This document shows, one piece after another, positions 45,834 through 55,461 of a stretch of 64,000 nt of DNA (position 1 is its first letter; each line of letters begins with the position of its first letter). The DNA is from Planctomycetota bacterium (GTDB lineage Bacteria; Planctomycetota; UBA1135; GCA-002686595), in the NCBI GenBank assembly GCA_020638875.1, contig JACKHS010000002.1, positions 62,001 to 126,000 of the forward strand, in the 5' to 3' direction. The notes below the pieces were generated by a model. That model made no database searches. It had not been told where the DNA came from and saw only the letters and a list, made by a program, of their open reading frames with translations. Position numbers and translations under genes: made by a program.

Positions 45834-46724
45834 TCAGACGGAATAGTGGCCGGTCTCGAACAGCGTGGCGAGTTGCGGCACGACGGGCGCGTCGACGTCG
45901 AGGCGCACGAGGCCCGCGCCGCGGCGGCGCGCGAAGTCGGTCAGCGTGGTCTCGAAGCGGTCGTACGCGCGCCGGTAGCTCTCGAGCACCTGGGGCGTGA
46001 CGGAGACGTCCTCCACCGCGCCGGTCTCGCAGTCGCGCAAGCGCAGGTCGCCGCTCAGCGCGGGCTCGCGGTCGCCCGGCTTGACGAGCTGCACGAGCAG
46101 CAGGCGGTGACGCACCTGCTTGAGCGCGGCGACGACCGCGTCGATGCCCGCCGGGTCGAAGAAGTCGGAGACGATCACGCACAGCCCCTGGCGCATGCGC
46201 ATGCCGCCCAGGCGCCGCAGCGAGCGCGCGAGGTCGGTCGCGCCGCCGGGCTCGAGCTCGGCCAGGCGCCGCGCGTACGTCATCACGCGCCCCTTGCCCG
46301 ACTGCGGCCGCACCCACACCGAGAGGTCCTCGGCGAACGGGAAGACGCCCACGGTGTCGTGCTGTCCGAGGCTCACCGCCGCGAGCGCGAGGCACGCGCG
46401 CAGGCCCGCGCGCACGCGCGGCGGCTGCTCGAGCCACGCCGAGCGCGAGACGTCGGGCAAGAGGTACAGCGGCAGGTCCTCGACCTCCTCGAACAGGCGC
46501 AGGAAGACGCGGCCGAGGCGGCGGTAGATGTTCCAGTCCACCGCGCGCAGGTCGTCGCCGGCCGAGTACGGGCGGTAGTCGCGGAACTCGATGCCGTGGC
46601 CGAGGTCGCGGCTCTTCTGCTCGGCGAAGCGCCCCCCCGCCGGCACGCGCGTGGCGACCAGCTTGAGGTGCTTCAGCGACTCCAGGAAGTCGGCGTCGAA
46701 GAGGTCTTCGAACGGGATGGCCAT
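45834..46724 (-). CDS. DUF58 domain protein
   Basis: A 296-residue soluble protein of the DUF58 family, distantly related to VWA domains. The hallmark is GHGIEFRDYRPYSAGDDLR (about 42-60) followed by VDWNIYRRLGRV. LCVIVSDFFDP (about 184-194) is the equivalent of a VWA core strand. DUF58 genes are nearly always next to a MoxR ATPase; here it begins 7 bases after the moxR stop and precedes two VWA membrane proteins by 10 bases. The group is proposed to act as a MoxR-driven metal-chelatase or chaperone-like system, but the target is unknown. Confidence 0.88.
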   Translation of the reverse strand: MAIPFEDLFDADFLESLKHLKLVATRVPAGGRFAEQKSRDLGHGIEFRDYRPYSAGDDLRAVDWNIYRRLGRVFLRLFEEVEDLPLYLLPDVSRSAWLEQPPRVRAGLRACLALAAVSLGQHDTVGVFPFAEDLSVWVRPQSGKGRVMTYARRLAELEPGGATDLARSLRRLGGMRMRQGLCVIVSDFFDPAGIDAVVAALKQVRHRLLLVQLVKPGDREPALSGDLRLRDCETGAVEDVSVTPQVLESYRRAYDRFETTLTDFARRRGAGLVRLDVDAPVVPQLATLFETGHYSV

Positions 46725-46731
46725 GCGCGCG

Positions 46732-47750
<1,019 letters not shown>

Positions 47751-47754
<4 letters not shown>

Positions 47755-49259
47755 CGTTCTCGCTCTCGATTGCGGAGGGTCAGGAAGTACTCGCGGACCA
47801 GCGTCCGCATCCAGGGGGTGAGCTCGCGCTCCTGCAGGTAGCCGCTGCGCTCCTCGCGCGGGCGGCGGGCGGTCGCGTCGACCGTCTCCACCGCCTCGGG
47901 CTTGGGCTCGATGCGCTCCTGCGTGATCTTCGTCTTGCCCGGGTTGGGCTGGCCCTTCACCCGGTCGGGGATGGGCACGCCGAGCACCAGCGACGCGGTG
48001 CCGCGCGACTTCTTGGCCTCGGAGGGACCGCCGCGGCCGTTGGCGTCGGGGTTCGGCTGGTTGCCGAAGCCGATGCGCAGGTCGCGGCTGACCGGCGGCT
48101 TGCGGTCGCGCAGGTTCGGCTGCATGCCGCCGCGCGACTCCTGGTCCTCCTCCTCGTCCTCGGTGGTCTCGTCGTCCTCGATCTCCTGGTCGTCGTCGGT
48201 GGTGACCTGGTCCTTGCTGGACCACTTGGAGACGGCCGGGTTCTTGTTCGAGCCCTTCGACGAGCCCTTGCCGGCGGTGGAACCCGAGTTCTCCTCGGCG
48301 TCCTTCTGCTCGGCAGGTTGCAGCTCGGCCGGCGGCTTGGGCTTCTTCGCGCTCGGCGGCTGCGGCTTCTTCTCGGCGGCCTCGGACTGCTGCGACTGGT
48401 TCGAGGGCATGCCGCGCGACTCGCTGGCGCCGCTCGAGCCCTGCGCGTCGGACGAGCGCCCTTCCCCGGTCTTGCCCTCGGACTCCTTGGTCTGATCGGA
48501 GAGCTCGCCCGCGTCGTCGCGGCGCGCGTCGGCGCGCTCGGTCGCGCTCTGCGCCTCGCCGCGCGGCGGTGCGGTGCGCTCCTCGGCGCGCGGTTCGGCC
48601 GGCGGCGTGGTGCGCTCCTCCTCCTCGCGCACGTCGAGCACCGCGACGTCGTTGCCGCCGCGCGACGCGACGGCGCCGCGTTCGTGCTCGAGGCGCTGGC
48701 GCTCGCCGATCCACGTGGCGAGCACGAGCAGCAGCGCGCTCGCGGCGGCGATCCACGCCTCGCGGCGGCCCGGGCTCCAGCGCTCACCGGCCAGGCGCAG
48801 CGCGGCGTGGCGCGCGGCCGGCGCGACGGCGGCGGCGTCCTCGAGCGCGGCCTCCATGAAGGGCGTCGGCGCCGCGACGCCGAGGAACTCGTCGGCGGTC
48901 AGCAGGCGGTCGGCGAGCCCCAGCTCGTGGTCGAGCGCCGCGAGCGCGTCCTTGCGCTCGACGCGCGCGAGACCGCCCGAGAGCCAGGCGAAGGCGACGG
49001 TGCACAGCGGCACGACGAGCGTCGCCGGCACGGCCCACCACCCCGAGAGGCTGCCCAGGCTGCTGCCCGACAGCGCGATCACGAGTCGCAGCACGAGCCA
49101 CGCGGCCGGCACGACGAGCAGGAACGGCACGGCCTGCTCGAGCCCGCGCACGAGCGCGCGGCGACGGCGCGCGCGGCGCAGGCCGCCCTGAGCCTCGCGG
49201 CACAGCTCGTCGAGCTCGCGCCGCAGCACGCGGCGCCGCGGCGTCTCGGCGCCGCTCAC
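47751..49259 (-). CDS. membrane protein with E/K/S-rich low-complexity tail
   Basis: A 502-residue protein starting at GTG 49259. It has a basic N-terminus (about 1-40, many Arg), two hydrophobic helices (about 45-65 and 76-97), a third at about 172-188, and then about 300 residues rich in Glu, Lys, Ser, Pro and Gln (for example SEGKTGEGRSSDAQGSS and QEIEDDETTEDEEEDQES) that are probably disordered. The C-terminus ends in a more ordered segment, LTPWMRTLVREYFLTLRNRE. The layout resembles DUF4175-like or other uncharacterised members of MoxR operons. It is coupled on both sides by ATGA/GTGA overlaps. No catalytic motif is seen. Confidence 0.68.
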
Positions 49260-51577
49260 GGGCGACCCTCCTCGAGCGCGGCGAGGTTCTCGGGCTCGGC
49301 CAGCGCGGCCTGCAGCACGCGGCCGCTGCGCGCGTCGCGCAGGTGCGCCACGAAGCGCACCTGCAGCGGATCGATGTCGAGCGACAGCTTGCGCACGATG
49401 CCCTCGGTCTCGGCGCACAGCTCGTCGAGGTACGCCTCGTTCTCGGCGCGCACGTCGGCCAGGGAGCGCTCGAACGGGATGCGCATCTCGCCGTCGACGG
49501 GCTCCCAGTCGATGCCCTCGACGTCGCCGAGCAGCGGCCCGCGCGCCAGCATGCGGTGCACGACGACCTCGGTGGTGCCGGGGAACAGCACGCCCTTCTC
49601 GGCGAGCACGACCTGCACCAGCGTCTTCTTGCGCGCTTCGCCGCGCACGACGAGCTCGCCCTTCACGACGCCGTCCTCGACGCGGCCGTGCAGCTCCATC
49701 TCGAAGTCCGACGGCTCGCGCAGGCGGTCCATCACGTGCTTGCGCACGTCGTTGTAGATCTTCTCGGCGTCGGACCACTTGCCCGCGCCGTCGGCCTGGC
49801 GCACGCCGTCGATCGAGTGCACGTAGGGGCCGGGGACGTTGAGCTCCGCGGCGGTGTACGTGCCGAGCTCGTCGATCAGCGGGTCGAGCTGCTCGTAGGG
49901 CAGGTGGTAGGAGAGGAAGGCCACCTTGCCGGTCGAGAAGTGCGCCTGCAGGCCCTCGTTCGCCAGCGCGCCGCCGATCGCGCCGCGCGAGCCGTCGCCG
50001 ACGAAGGCGTTGGTGAAGAACTCGACGAGCACGACGCGATTGCCGGAGTTCTCGGGCGTGGCCTCGAACTTCGTGGCCGAGCCGAAATTGCGCACCTTGC
50101 CGGCGATCATGCGCTCGATCACGTCGACCGAGTAGCGCTCGTCCTCGGGCATGTGCGGCGCGACGCGCGCGAGGCCCTCGACGGCCTGCGGGCCGGAGTC
50201 GGCCTTGATCGCGGCCTGCAGGTAGCGCGAGAAGGCGCGCGTCCAGCGACCTTGCTGCTCGTAGAAGCGGCCGAGGTTGAGGTTGACCATGCCGTCCTCG
50301 GGCAGGCCGAAGGCCGCGGCGAGCAGGTGGCGCCAGGCCTCTTGCTCGTTGCCGAGCTCGAGCTGCACCTCGCCGAGGCGCGCGTGGATCTGGTGCACGG
50401 CGTCGGGGTAGCGGTCGTCGCGCGCGCCGGCGAGGCCGACCTCGCCGGTCAGGATCACGTGCTCGGGCAGCCCGAACGCGCTGCACACCTTCATCTGCGC
50501 GAGCGCCGACGTGGCGCGCAGGTCCTCGGGGCAGGCGTGGTCGACGGCCTCGATGGCGGGGCGCAGCTCCTCGGCCGGCGTGCCGTCGATCAGCCCGAGC
50601 GTCACGAGCAGGCGCGCGGCCTCGAGCGCGAGGCGGTGGCCGGCGTGCGCGGCGAGGAAGTCGCGCAGGCCCTGCGCGTCCTCGTCGACCATCGCGCGGA
50701 AGTACTCCTGGTCGCCCTCCGGCAGCTCGGCCGGGCGCATCTGCTGCAGGTAGGCGCAGCGGTTGACGCGGTCCACCTCGACGCGGAAGCACTCCAGGAG
50801 GTTCAGGCCGGTCGCGCCCAGCGCGCCGTCGGGGTGCGAGTAGTTGAGCTCGCTCGGGCGCAGCGCGACGAACTGCGTGAGGTCGTGTCCGGCCAGCGTG
50901 ACGGGCCCGATGTCGCCGGCCGGCGCGCCGAGGTCGTCGGCGAGGAAGCCGTCGACGCGCGTGTCGAACGTGCTCGTGCCGAGCACCATCGCGCCCGCGC
51001 GGCCGCCGTCGTAGGTGACGGGCAGGAACACGATGTCGTTGACCTCGGTGATCGGCACGCGCTGGAAGCCCTCGGGCGCGGCGGGCGCCTGCTCCTCGCG
51101 CGCGCGCGCCGGCTGCAGCTCGACGAAGCCCGCGTCGAGGTCGAGCACGACGTAGTAGTCCTTCAGGAGCTTGGCGCCGATCGTGCCGACGACCGACACC
51201 TCCCCCAGCGCGATCGAGTTCCAGCGCGTGAACTCGTTCAGGTACTGGTCGTCGCCGATCTCGCGCCGCTCGACCTCGAGGTCGAGGCCGGGCAGGTGCA
51301 CGGTGATCGGGAAGGAGCGGCCGTCCTCCGTCTCGGACTTCAGGCCCGCCGCGGCCTGGTTGTGCAGCTCGAGCCCGCACGTCGCCTCGTAGTCGAGGAA
51401 CAGGTTGACCGGCAGGCGGCGGAAGCGCGTCGACACGTCGCAGCGCAGCACGAGCCGACCGTCGACGACGTTGACGGGGATGCGACCCGCTTGCGCGCTC
51501 GCCGGCGCGGCGGCGGCCAGCGCCACGAGCGCGGCCAGCGCGGCGCGCGGTCGGACGAAGGAGAGCAGGGACGGCAT
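49256..51577 (-). CDS. secreted aspartyl-protease-like/thioredoxin-like protein
   Basis: A 773-residue exported protein with signal peptide (about 1-29, LAALVALAAAAPASA). Two beta-rich regions (residues about 35-150 and 165-260) recall retropepsin-like domains, but their active-site triads are changed: FLDYEAT and VLGTSTFD replace the DTG/DSG. A helical TPR-like stretch (about 300-490) follows, then a thioredoxin-like/DUF1223-like region starting VVLVEFFTNAFVGDG with no redox cysteines, and a C-terminal beta domain. It is the first gene of the MoxR/VWA operon; promoter elements are not clear. A substrate-binding or sensing role is more likely than proteolysis. Domain assignments are tentative. 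Confidence 0.62.
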   Translation of the reverse strand: MPSLLSFVRPRAALAALVALAAAAPASAQAGRIPVNVVDGRLVLRCDVSTRFRRLPVNLFLDYEATCGLELHNQAAAGLKSETEDGRSFPITVHLPGLDLEVERREIGDDQYLNEFTRWNSIALGEVSVVGTIGAKLLKDYYVVLDLDAGFVELQPARAREEQAPAAPEGFQRVPITEVNDIVFLPVTYDGGRAGAMVLGTSTFDTRVDGFLADDLGAPAGDIGPVTLAGHDLTQFVALRPSELNYSHPDGALGATGLNLLECFRVEVDRVNRCAYLQQMRPAELPEGDQEYFRAMVDEDAQGLRDFLAAHAGHRLALEAARLLVTLGLIDGTPAEELRPAIEAVDHACPEDLRATSALAQMKVCSAFGLPEHVILTGEVGLAGARDDRYPDAVHQIHARLGEVQLELGNEQEAWRHLLAAAFGLPEDGMVNLNLGRFYEQQGRWTRAFSRYLQAAIKADSGPQAVEGLARVAPHMPEDERYSVDVIERMIAGKVRNFGSATKFEATPENSGNRVVLVEFFTNAFVGDGSRGAIGGALANEGLQAHFSTGKVAFLSYHLPYEQLDPLIDELGTYTAAELNVPGPYVHSIDGVRQADGAGKWSDAEKIYNDVRKHVMDRLREPSDFEMELHGRVEDGVVKGELVVRGEARKKTLVQVVLAEKGVLFPGTTEVVVHRMLARGPLLGDVEGIDWEPVDGEMRIPFERSLADVRAENEAYLDELCAETEGIVRKLSLDIDPLQVRFVAHLRDARSGRVLQAALAEPENLAALEEGRP

Positions 51578-51615
51578 CGGGGGGCGGGGCGTGCGGAGAG
51601 GGCCAGAAGGACGAC

Positions 51616-51642
51616 AGCTCGCCGGAGGGAGGCCGGCGAGCT
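51616..51642. terminator. hairpin before the MoxR operon
   Basis: Perfect 10-base arms (51616-51625 and 51633-51642) with a 7-base loop lie between the candidate selenoprotein gene and the first gene of the MoxR operon, both minus strand. It could be a second terminator or an attenuator in the operon leader. Confidence 0.4.
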
Positions 51643-51667
51643 ATCGATGCGGGACGCGCGGGTTACT

Positions 51668-51714
51668 GCCGAAGGGCGCGCGCGCGGCGCGCGGGAACGC
51701 GGCGCTCCTTCGGC
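51668..51714 (-). terminator. hairpin directly after the 51722 stop
   Basis: A perfect 8-bp stem base (51668-51675 with 51707-51714) encloses a GC-rich inner region. It starts 7 bases after the distal stop codon (51722-51724) of the candidate selenoprotein gene but 121 bases after its internal UGA, so it supports the distal stop as the true gene end. Confidence 0.45.
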
Positions 51715-51721
51715 GCGAGGC

Positions 51722-52867
51722 TCACGGACGCGAGGCGCCTTCGACCTCGCCGAAGGCCCAGTTGTCGGCGGTCATGGTGACTTCGATCTCGACGTCGGCC
51801 GGCACACTCACGGTGACCGGAGCGAAGCCGATGCCTCAGCAGTTGCCGGGGAACTTCGCGTTCACCAGCACCTCCCCGGTTCGCTTGTCCTTGACCACGA
51901 AGTTCGGCGACGAGCCGAGCGGCATGAAGTCGGTGTAGAGCTCGCCGGCGCGGCCGTAGTAGCGGATGTCGCGCGGGCCGATCTGGACCTTGTCGCCGGA
52001 GCGCGCGTACTCGAACTCGGCCTTCACCGGGCCGCCCCACGCGCACGTGACCGTGGCGCCGGCCTCGACGTGCAGCGGCTGCATGCGACCGGTGTGCAGG
52101 TCGGCCTTGTTGTTGCCGAGCGCCACCTTGCCGGAGTGCACCGTGTAGTCGCCCGCGGGCAGCGCGAGCGCGCCGTCGGCGCGCGAGACCTCGAAGGAGA
52201 GCTGCCCGTCGGCGCTGCGCAGCACGACCGAGCGCATGCGCGCCTTGGTCGCGAGCTGCGAGGCCAGGTCGAGCGTACCGACCGCGCCGTCGTAGGGCAC
52301 CGCGTCGACGCGCTTGCCGTCCGCGCTGACGTCGATCGAGTAGAGCTTCCCGTCGACGCTCACGACGCGCGACAGGAAGCTGGCCGCCTTGCCGCGGCCG
52401 ACGATCATCGCGTCCGCGCCGTAGTCGTCGTAGCGGCCGTTGTTGTTCTGGTCGATGAGCTGCAGGCGCTCGCCGGCGAGCTCGCCGACCATCGCGCCCG
52501 ACGTGGCGTACGACCACGTGCCTTCGCTCGACAGGCGCACCGCGTAGCCGATCTCGGCGCCGGCGGCGTCCTTGCCGCGGAAGACGACGAGCCCGGTCTG
52601 GCCCTTCTCGAGCGGCTCGACCTTGGCGTCGCACTCGCCGTCGCCGTCGCGGTCGACGCGCAGGACCGTGCCCTCCAGCTCGACCTTGAAGCGCTCCCCG
52701 CCGGCGTGCGGGCAGACGATGCCCTCGCCGACCTTGGCGAAGCGCTCCTCGGGCAGGAGGATGTCCCACTGCTGGTAGGGACGGAAGGCGAGCTCGACGG
52801 TGGCGGGCAGGGGTTGCGCTTCCGCGCCCCCCAGCCCGGCCAGCAGGGCGGGTAGGAGAGAGATCAT
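51722..52867 (-). CDS. secreted protein with in-frame UGA, candidate selenoprotein
   Basis: A protein with signal peptide (about 1-18, LLPALLAGLGGAEA). Reading from ATG 52867 it reaches UGA at codon 344 (51836-51838), after GKFPGNC. The same frame continues for 37 residues that look coding (GIGFAPVTVSVPADVEIEV, then TMTADNWAFGEVEGASRP) to a TGA at 51722, directly before a hairpin. The body is beta-rich with EF-type loops DRDGDGECD and DQNNNGRYDD. Read as selenocysteine, the UGA gives a vicinal Cys-Sec pair. A SECIS-like hairpin follows the UGA. Alternatives are a nonsense mutation or a base-call error. GTG 52870 is an alternative start. No family is recognised; a periplasmic redox role would be inference. 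Confidence 0.6.
51799..51838 (-). promoter_or_regulatory. candidate bacterial SECIS element
   Basis: From the UGA (51838-51836), 15 bases lead to a hairpin: CCGGUCAC (51820-51813), apical loop CGUGA (51812-51808) and GUGUGCCGG (51807-51799). The stem has 4 GC pairs, a U-G pair with one unpaired U, then 3 pairs. Known bacterial SECIS elements have a small stem with a bulged U and a short loop with G in its first positions, about 16-37 bases after UGA; this loop begins at base 24. The AGT serine codon at 51808-51806, unusual here, supplies the U pairing with A51814. Suggestive, not proof. Confidence 0.45.
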
Positions 52868-53352
52868 CACGACGACAACTCGGGCTTGGGTCCGGGGCTG
52901 GTCGGGGTCCGACGCACCATTCTTATGCGCGTAGATCGATTCCGCCCGGCTTTCTTCCGCAGAAGGCGCGCGCTGGGACGCCGCCGGCGTCCCGCGCGGG
53001 GGTCGGTCGGGGGGCCGCGCGCGACGCGCCGGGGCGACCGCGACCGCCCCCCGGTTCCCCCGCCGGCGCGGCGCGCCGGGCGGACCGCGCCTGCCGCGCG
53101 CCGGTTCGCGGACCTCGTAGTGCGCTTCGCCGCGCCCTCGAGCGCTATCGCTCACCCCTCGGGCGCCCCGAACGAGCCCTGAGCCCTTTCCGCACGCTCG
53201 GCCCGGATCTTGCCTCCAGCGCGCGTTCCCAGCCGCTCCGGCCCCCGGCGACGGGTCGCTGAGGGGGGAGCGCCCGTGCGCGGCGCCCCCGCCTCCCGTC
53301 GACACCCGGGGGAACCGGCGCCCCGGCGCGTCCGCGCCGCGGAGGAGATCCC
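52868..53352. other. 485-base divergent intergenic region
   Basis: No convincing gene is seen on either strand. It must hold the promoters for the candidate selenoprotein (minus) and the HEAT genes (plus). An A/T-rich patch (ATTCTTATG around 52919-52927) stands out, 50 bases before the minus-strand start. A small perfect hairpin (52975-52982 with 52986-52993) is present. GGAGGAG at 53340-53346 is the ribosome binding site of the downstream gene. Confidence 0.4.
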
Positions 53353-55375
53353 ATGAAGCTCGTCGTCCCGCTCGTCCTCGGTCTCGCGCTCGCCGCCGGC
53401 CTGCTGCCCCCCACCACCGCCATGCAGGGCACCTACCGCGGGCCGGGGGACCACGTGCCGTGGAACCACGCGCGGGCCTCGTCGGGGTCCACCCCCGCGC
53501 CACAGGAGCCCGCAGCGCCGCCCGACGAGCCCCGGCGCCGCCCGGCCGACCTCGACGCGCCCGCGGTCGAGGCGGCCGCGCCCGACCTGCCCACGCCGCC
53601 GGGCCCGGTCGACCCCACGCGCTGGAGCTGGTGGTGGGCCTTCAACCGCGACGGCTACCTCGACCTGCGGCGTCACGTGCTCGACGCCCGCACGCTGCTG
53701 GGCACCGACGACTTCCTGCTGGGCGCGGGCCAGGTGCGCCCGGCGCGCTCGCTCGCGCCCGACGAGGAGGTCCGCCGCCGCGTGATCGGGCCGGCGCTGC
53801 GGCAGGCGCTCGAGCAGGGTCCGGCCGCGGTGCGCGCCGAGGCGCTGCTCGCGCTGGCCAAGCTCCACCCCGCGTACGCGCCGTCCGACGTGCCGCTCGC
53901 GGAGCAGCTCGCGAGTCACCTCGCCGCGGGCAACCGCCGCGAGGCCGAGGCGGCCGTCGTCGCGCTCGGCTGGCTCGCGCCGCCGACGGGCTGGAGCTGC
54001 TGCTGGCCCTCGCGCGCGACGACGAGGCCGGCCGCGCGCTGGTCGAACGCGCCGACGTGCTCGCGCGCACGCGCGCGCTGGCCGTGCTGGCCCTGAGCTG
54101 CGCGGCGGCGAGCTGGGCGGCGAGTACGAGCGGCTGCGCGTCGTGCGCGAGCTCCAGGCGCTCCTGGCCGAGCCGCCCGGTGCCGCGCCCGACCTGCACG
54201 TCGCCTGCGTGACGGCGCTCGGGCTCGTGCCGCTGCGCGAGCTCCCCGGCCTGCCCTACGAGGCGCACCGGCCCGGGCGGCTCGTGTCCGACCGCAAGAA
54301 GCAGGTGGCCCTGCTCCTCGACGTGCTGGCCGATCCCGGCCGCGACGCGCTGGTCCGCGCGCACGTGCCGCGCGCGCTCGCGCTGCTCGGCGAGGACGCC
54401 AGCCGCGGCCTGCGCGACCTCGTCAAGCAGGCCCTGCTGGAGGAGCTCGAGCGCGGCGGCTGGCGCGGCAACGCCTCGACCCGGGATCGTCGAGGCCCTG
54501 GGCGCGCTGGGCGACGCGGACGCCGGCGGCGTGGACGCGGACGTGCGCGCGGCTGCGCGAGCGCGTCCGGCGCGGAGCGCTCGAGCAGCGCGGGCCGGCG
54601 CTGGTCGCGCTGGGCCTCGCGTCGAGCCGGCTGGGCGAGGGCGAGACGTACTGCGGCGCTGCCGGAGACGCGAAGCGAGCTCGTGCAGCAGGCCCTGCAC
54701 GGCCGGCCGCGGCTGCGCCCCTGGGCGGCGCTGGCGCTGGGCGTGCAGAGCTGGCACGCGCGCGCACCGGCGCGGCGCTCGACGACGCGGTGGTGAGCGC
54801 GCTGCTCGAGGGCGACGCCGCGACGCGCGACCCGCTGACAGCGGCGCGTGGAGCGTCGCCTCGGGCTGTGCGGCGATCGACGCGCGCTGCCGACGCTGCG
54901 CGCGCACCTCGAGGCGGGCGCCGACGACGGCGCGCGCGGACACGCCGCGGTCGCGCTCGGCCTCCTGGGCGTGCGCGACGCCGACGCGGACCTGGCGCGC
55001 GCGCTGCGCGAGGCTCCCCACCGGCCCGAGTTGCTCGGGGACGCCGCCGTCGGCCTCGCGCTGCTCGGGCGCAAGGACGTGAGCGCGCTGCTCGACGAGC
55101 TGATCGACGACCGCGCCGCCGCGTCCGTGCAGAGCGCGTGCCTGACCTCGCTCGGCGAGGTCGGCGACGGGCGCGCGGTGGACGCGCTGCTCGAGCTGCT
55201 CCAGGACGAGGCGCGCCCCGACCTGACGCGCGCGCGCGCCGCCGCCGCGCTGGGGCGCCTGTGCGAACCCGCCGGGCAGCCCTGGACCGCGGCCTTCCTG
55301 CGGCACGCCAACTACCTCGCGCTGACCGACACCTTGCTGGGCGAGCACGGCACGGGGCTGCTCGGCCTGCGCTGA
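53353..55375 (+). pseudogene. secreted HEAT-repeat protein, first tandem copy, multiply frameshifted
   Basis: A paralogue of the next gene with the same start context (GGAGGAG, then CCCATGAAG). It begins with a signal peptide (VVPLVLGLALAAGLLPP), a Pro-rich linker, the signature WSWWWAFNRDGYLDLR (about residues 94-109) and HEAT-type helices. The frame is lost near 53990; homologous sequence continues in other frames (ELLLALARDDEAGRALV, then LVPLRELPGLPYEAH, then LGALGDADAGGVDAD). It is stable again from about 54848 to the stop at 55375 (LGEHGTGLLGLR). At least five shifts occur between 53990 and 54850. Either it is a decaying duplicate or the local assembly is poor; the mutA gene shows the same pattern. 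Confidence 0.7.
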
Positions 55376-55461
55376 GGTCCGCGCGCGGGCGGGCGCTGTA
55401 GGTTCGGCGGGGCGGCTCGCCCTGAGAGTCCGCCCCGCGGCGCGCCGCGGGAGGAGCTCCC

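Noticed and set aside
52919..52927. A -10 box for the candidate selenoprotein gene in the A/T-rich patch
   Set aside because: No -35 partner at a fitting distance and only a weak match in the required orientation.
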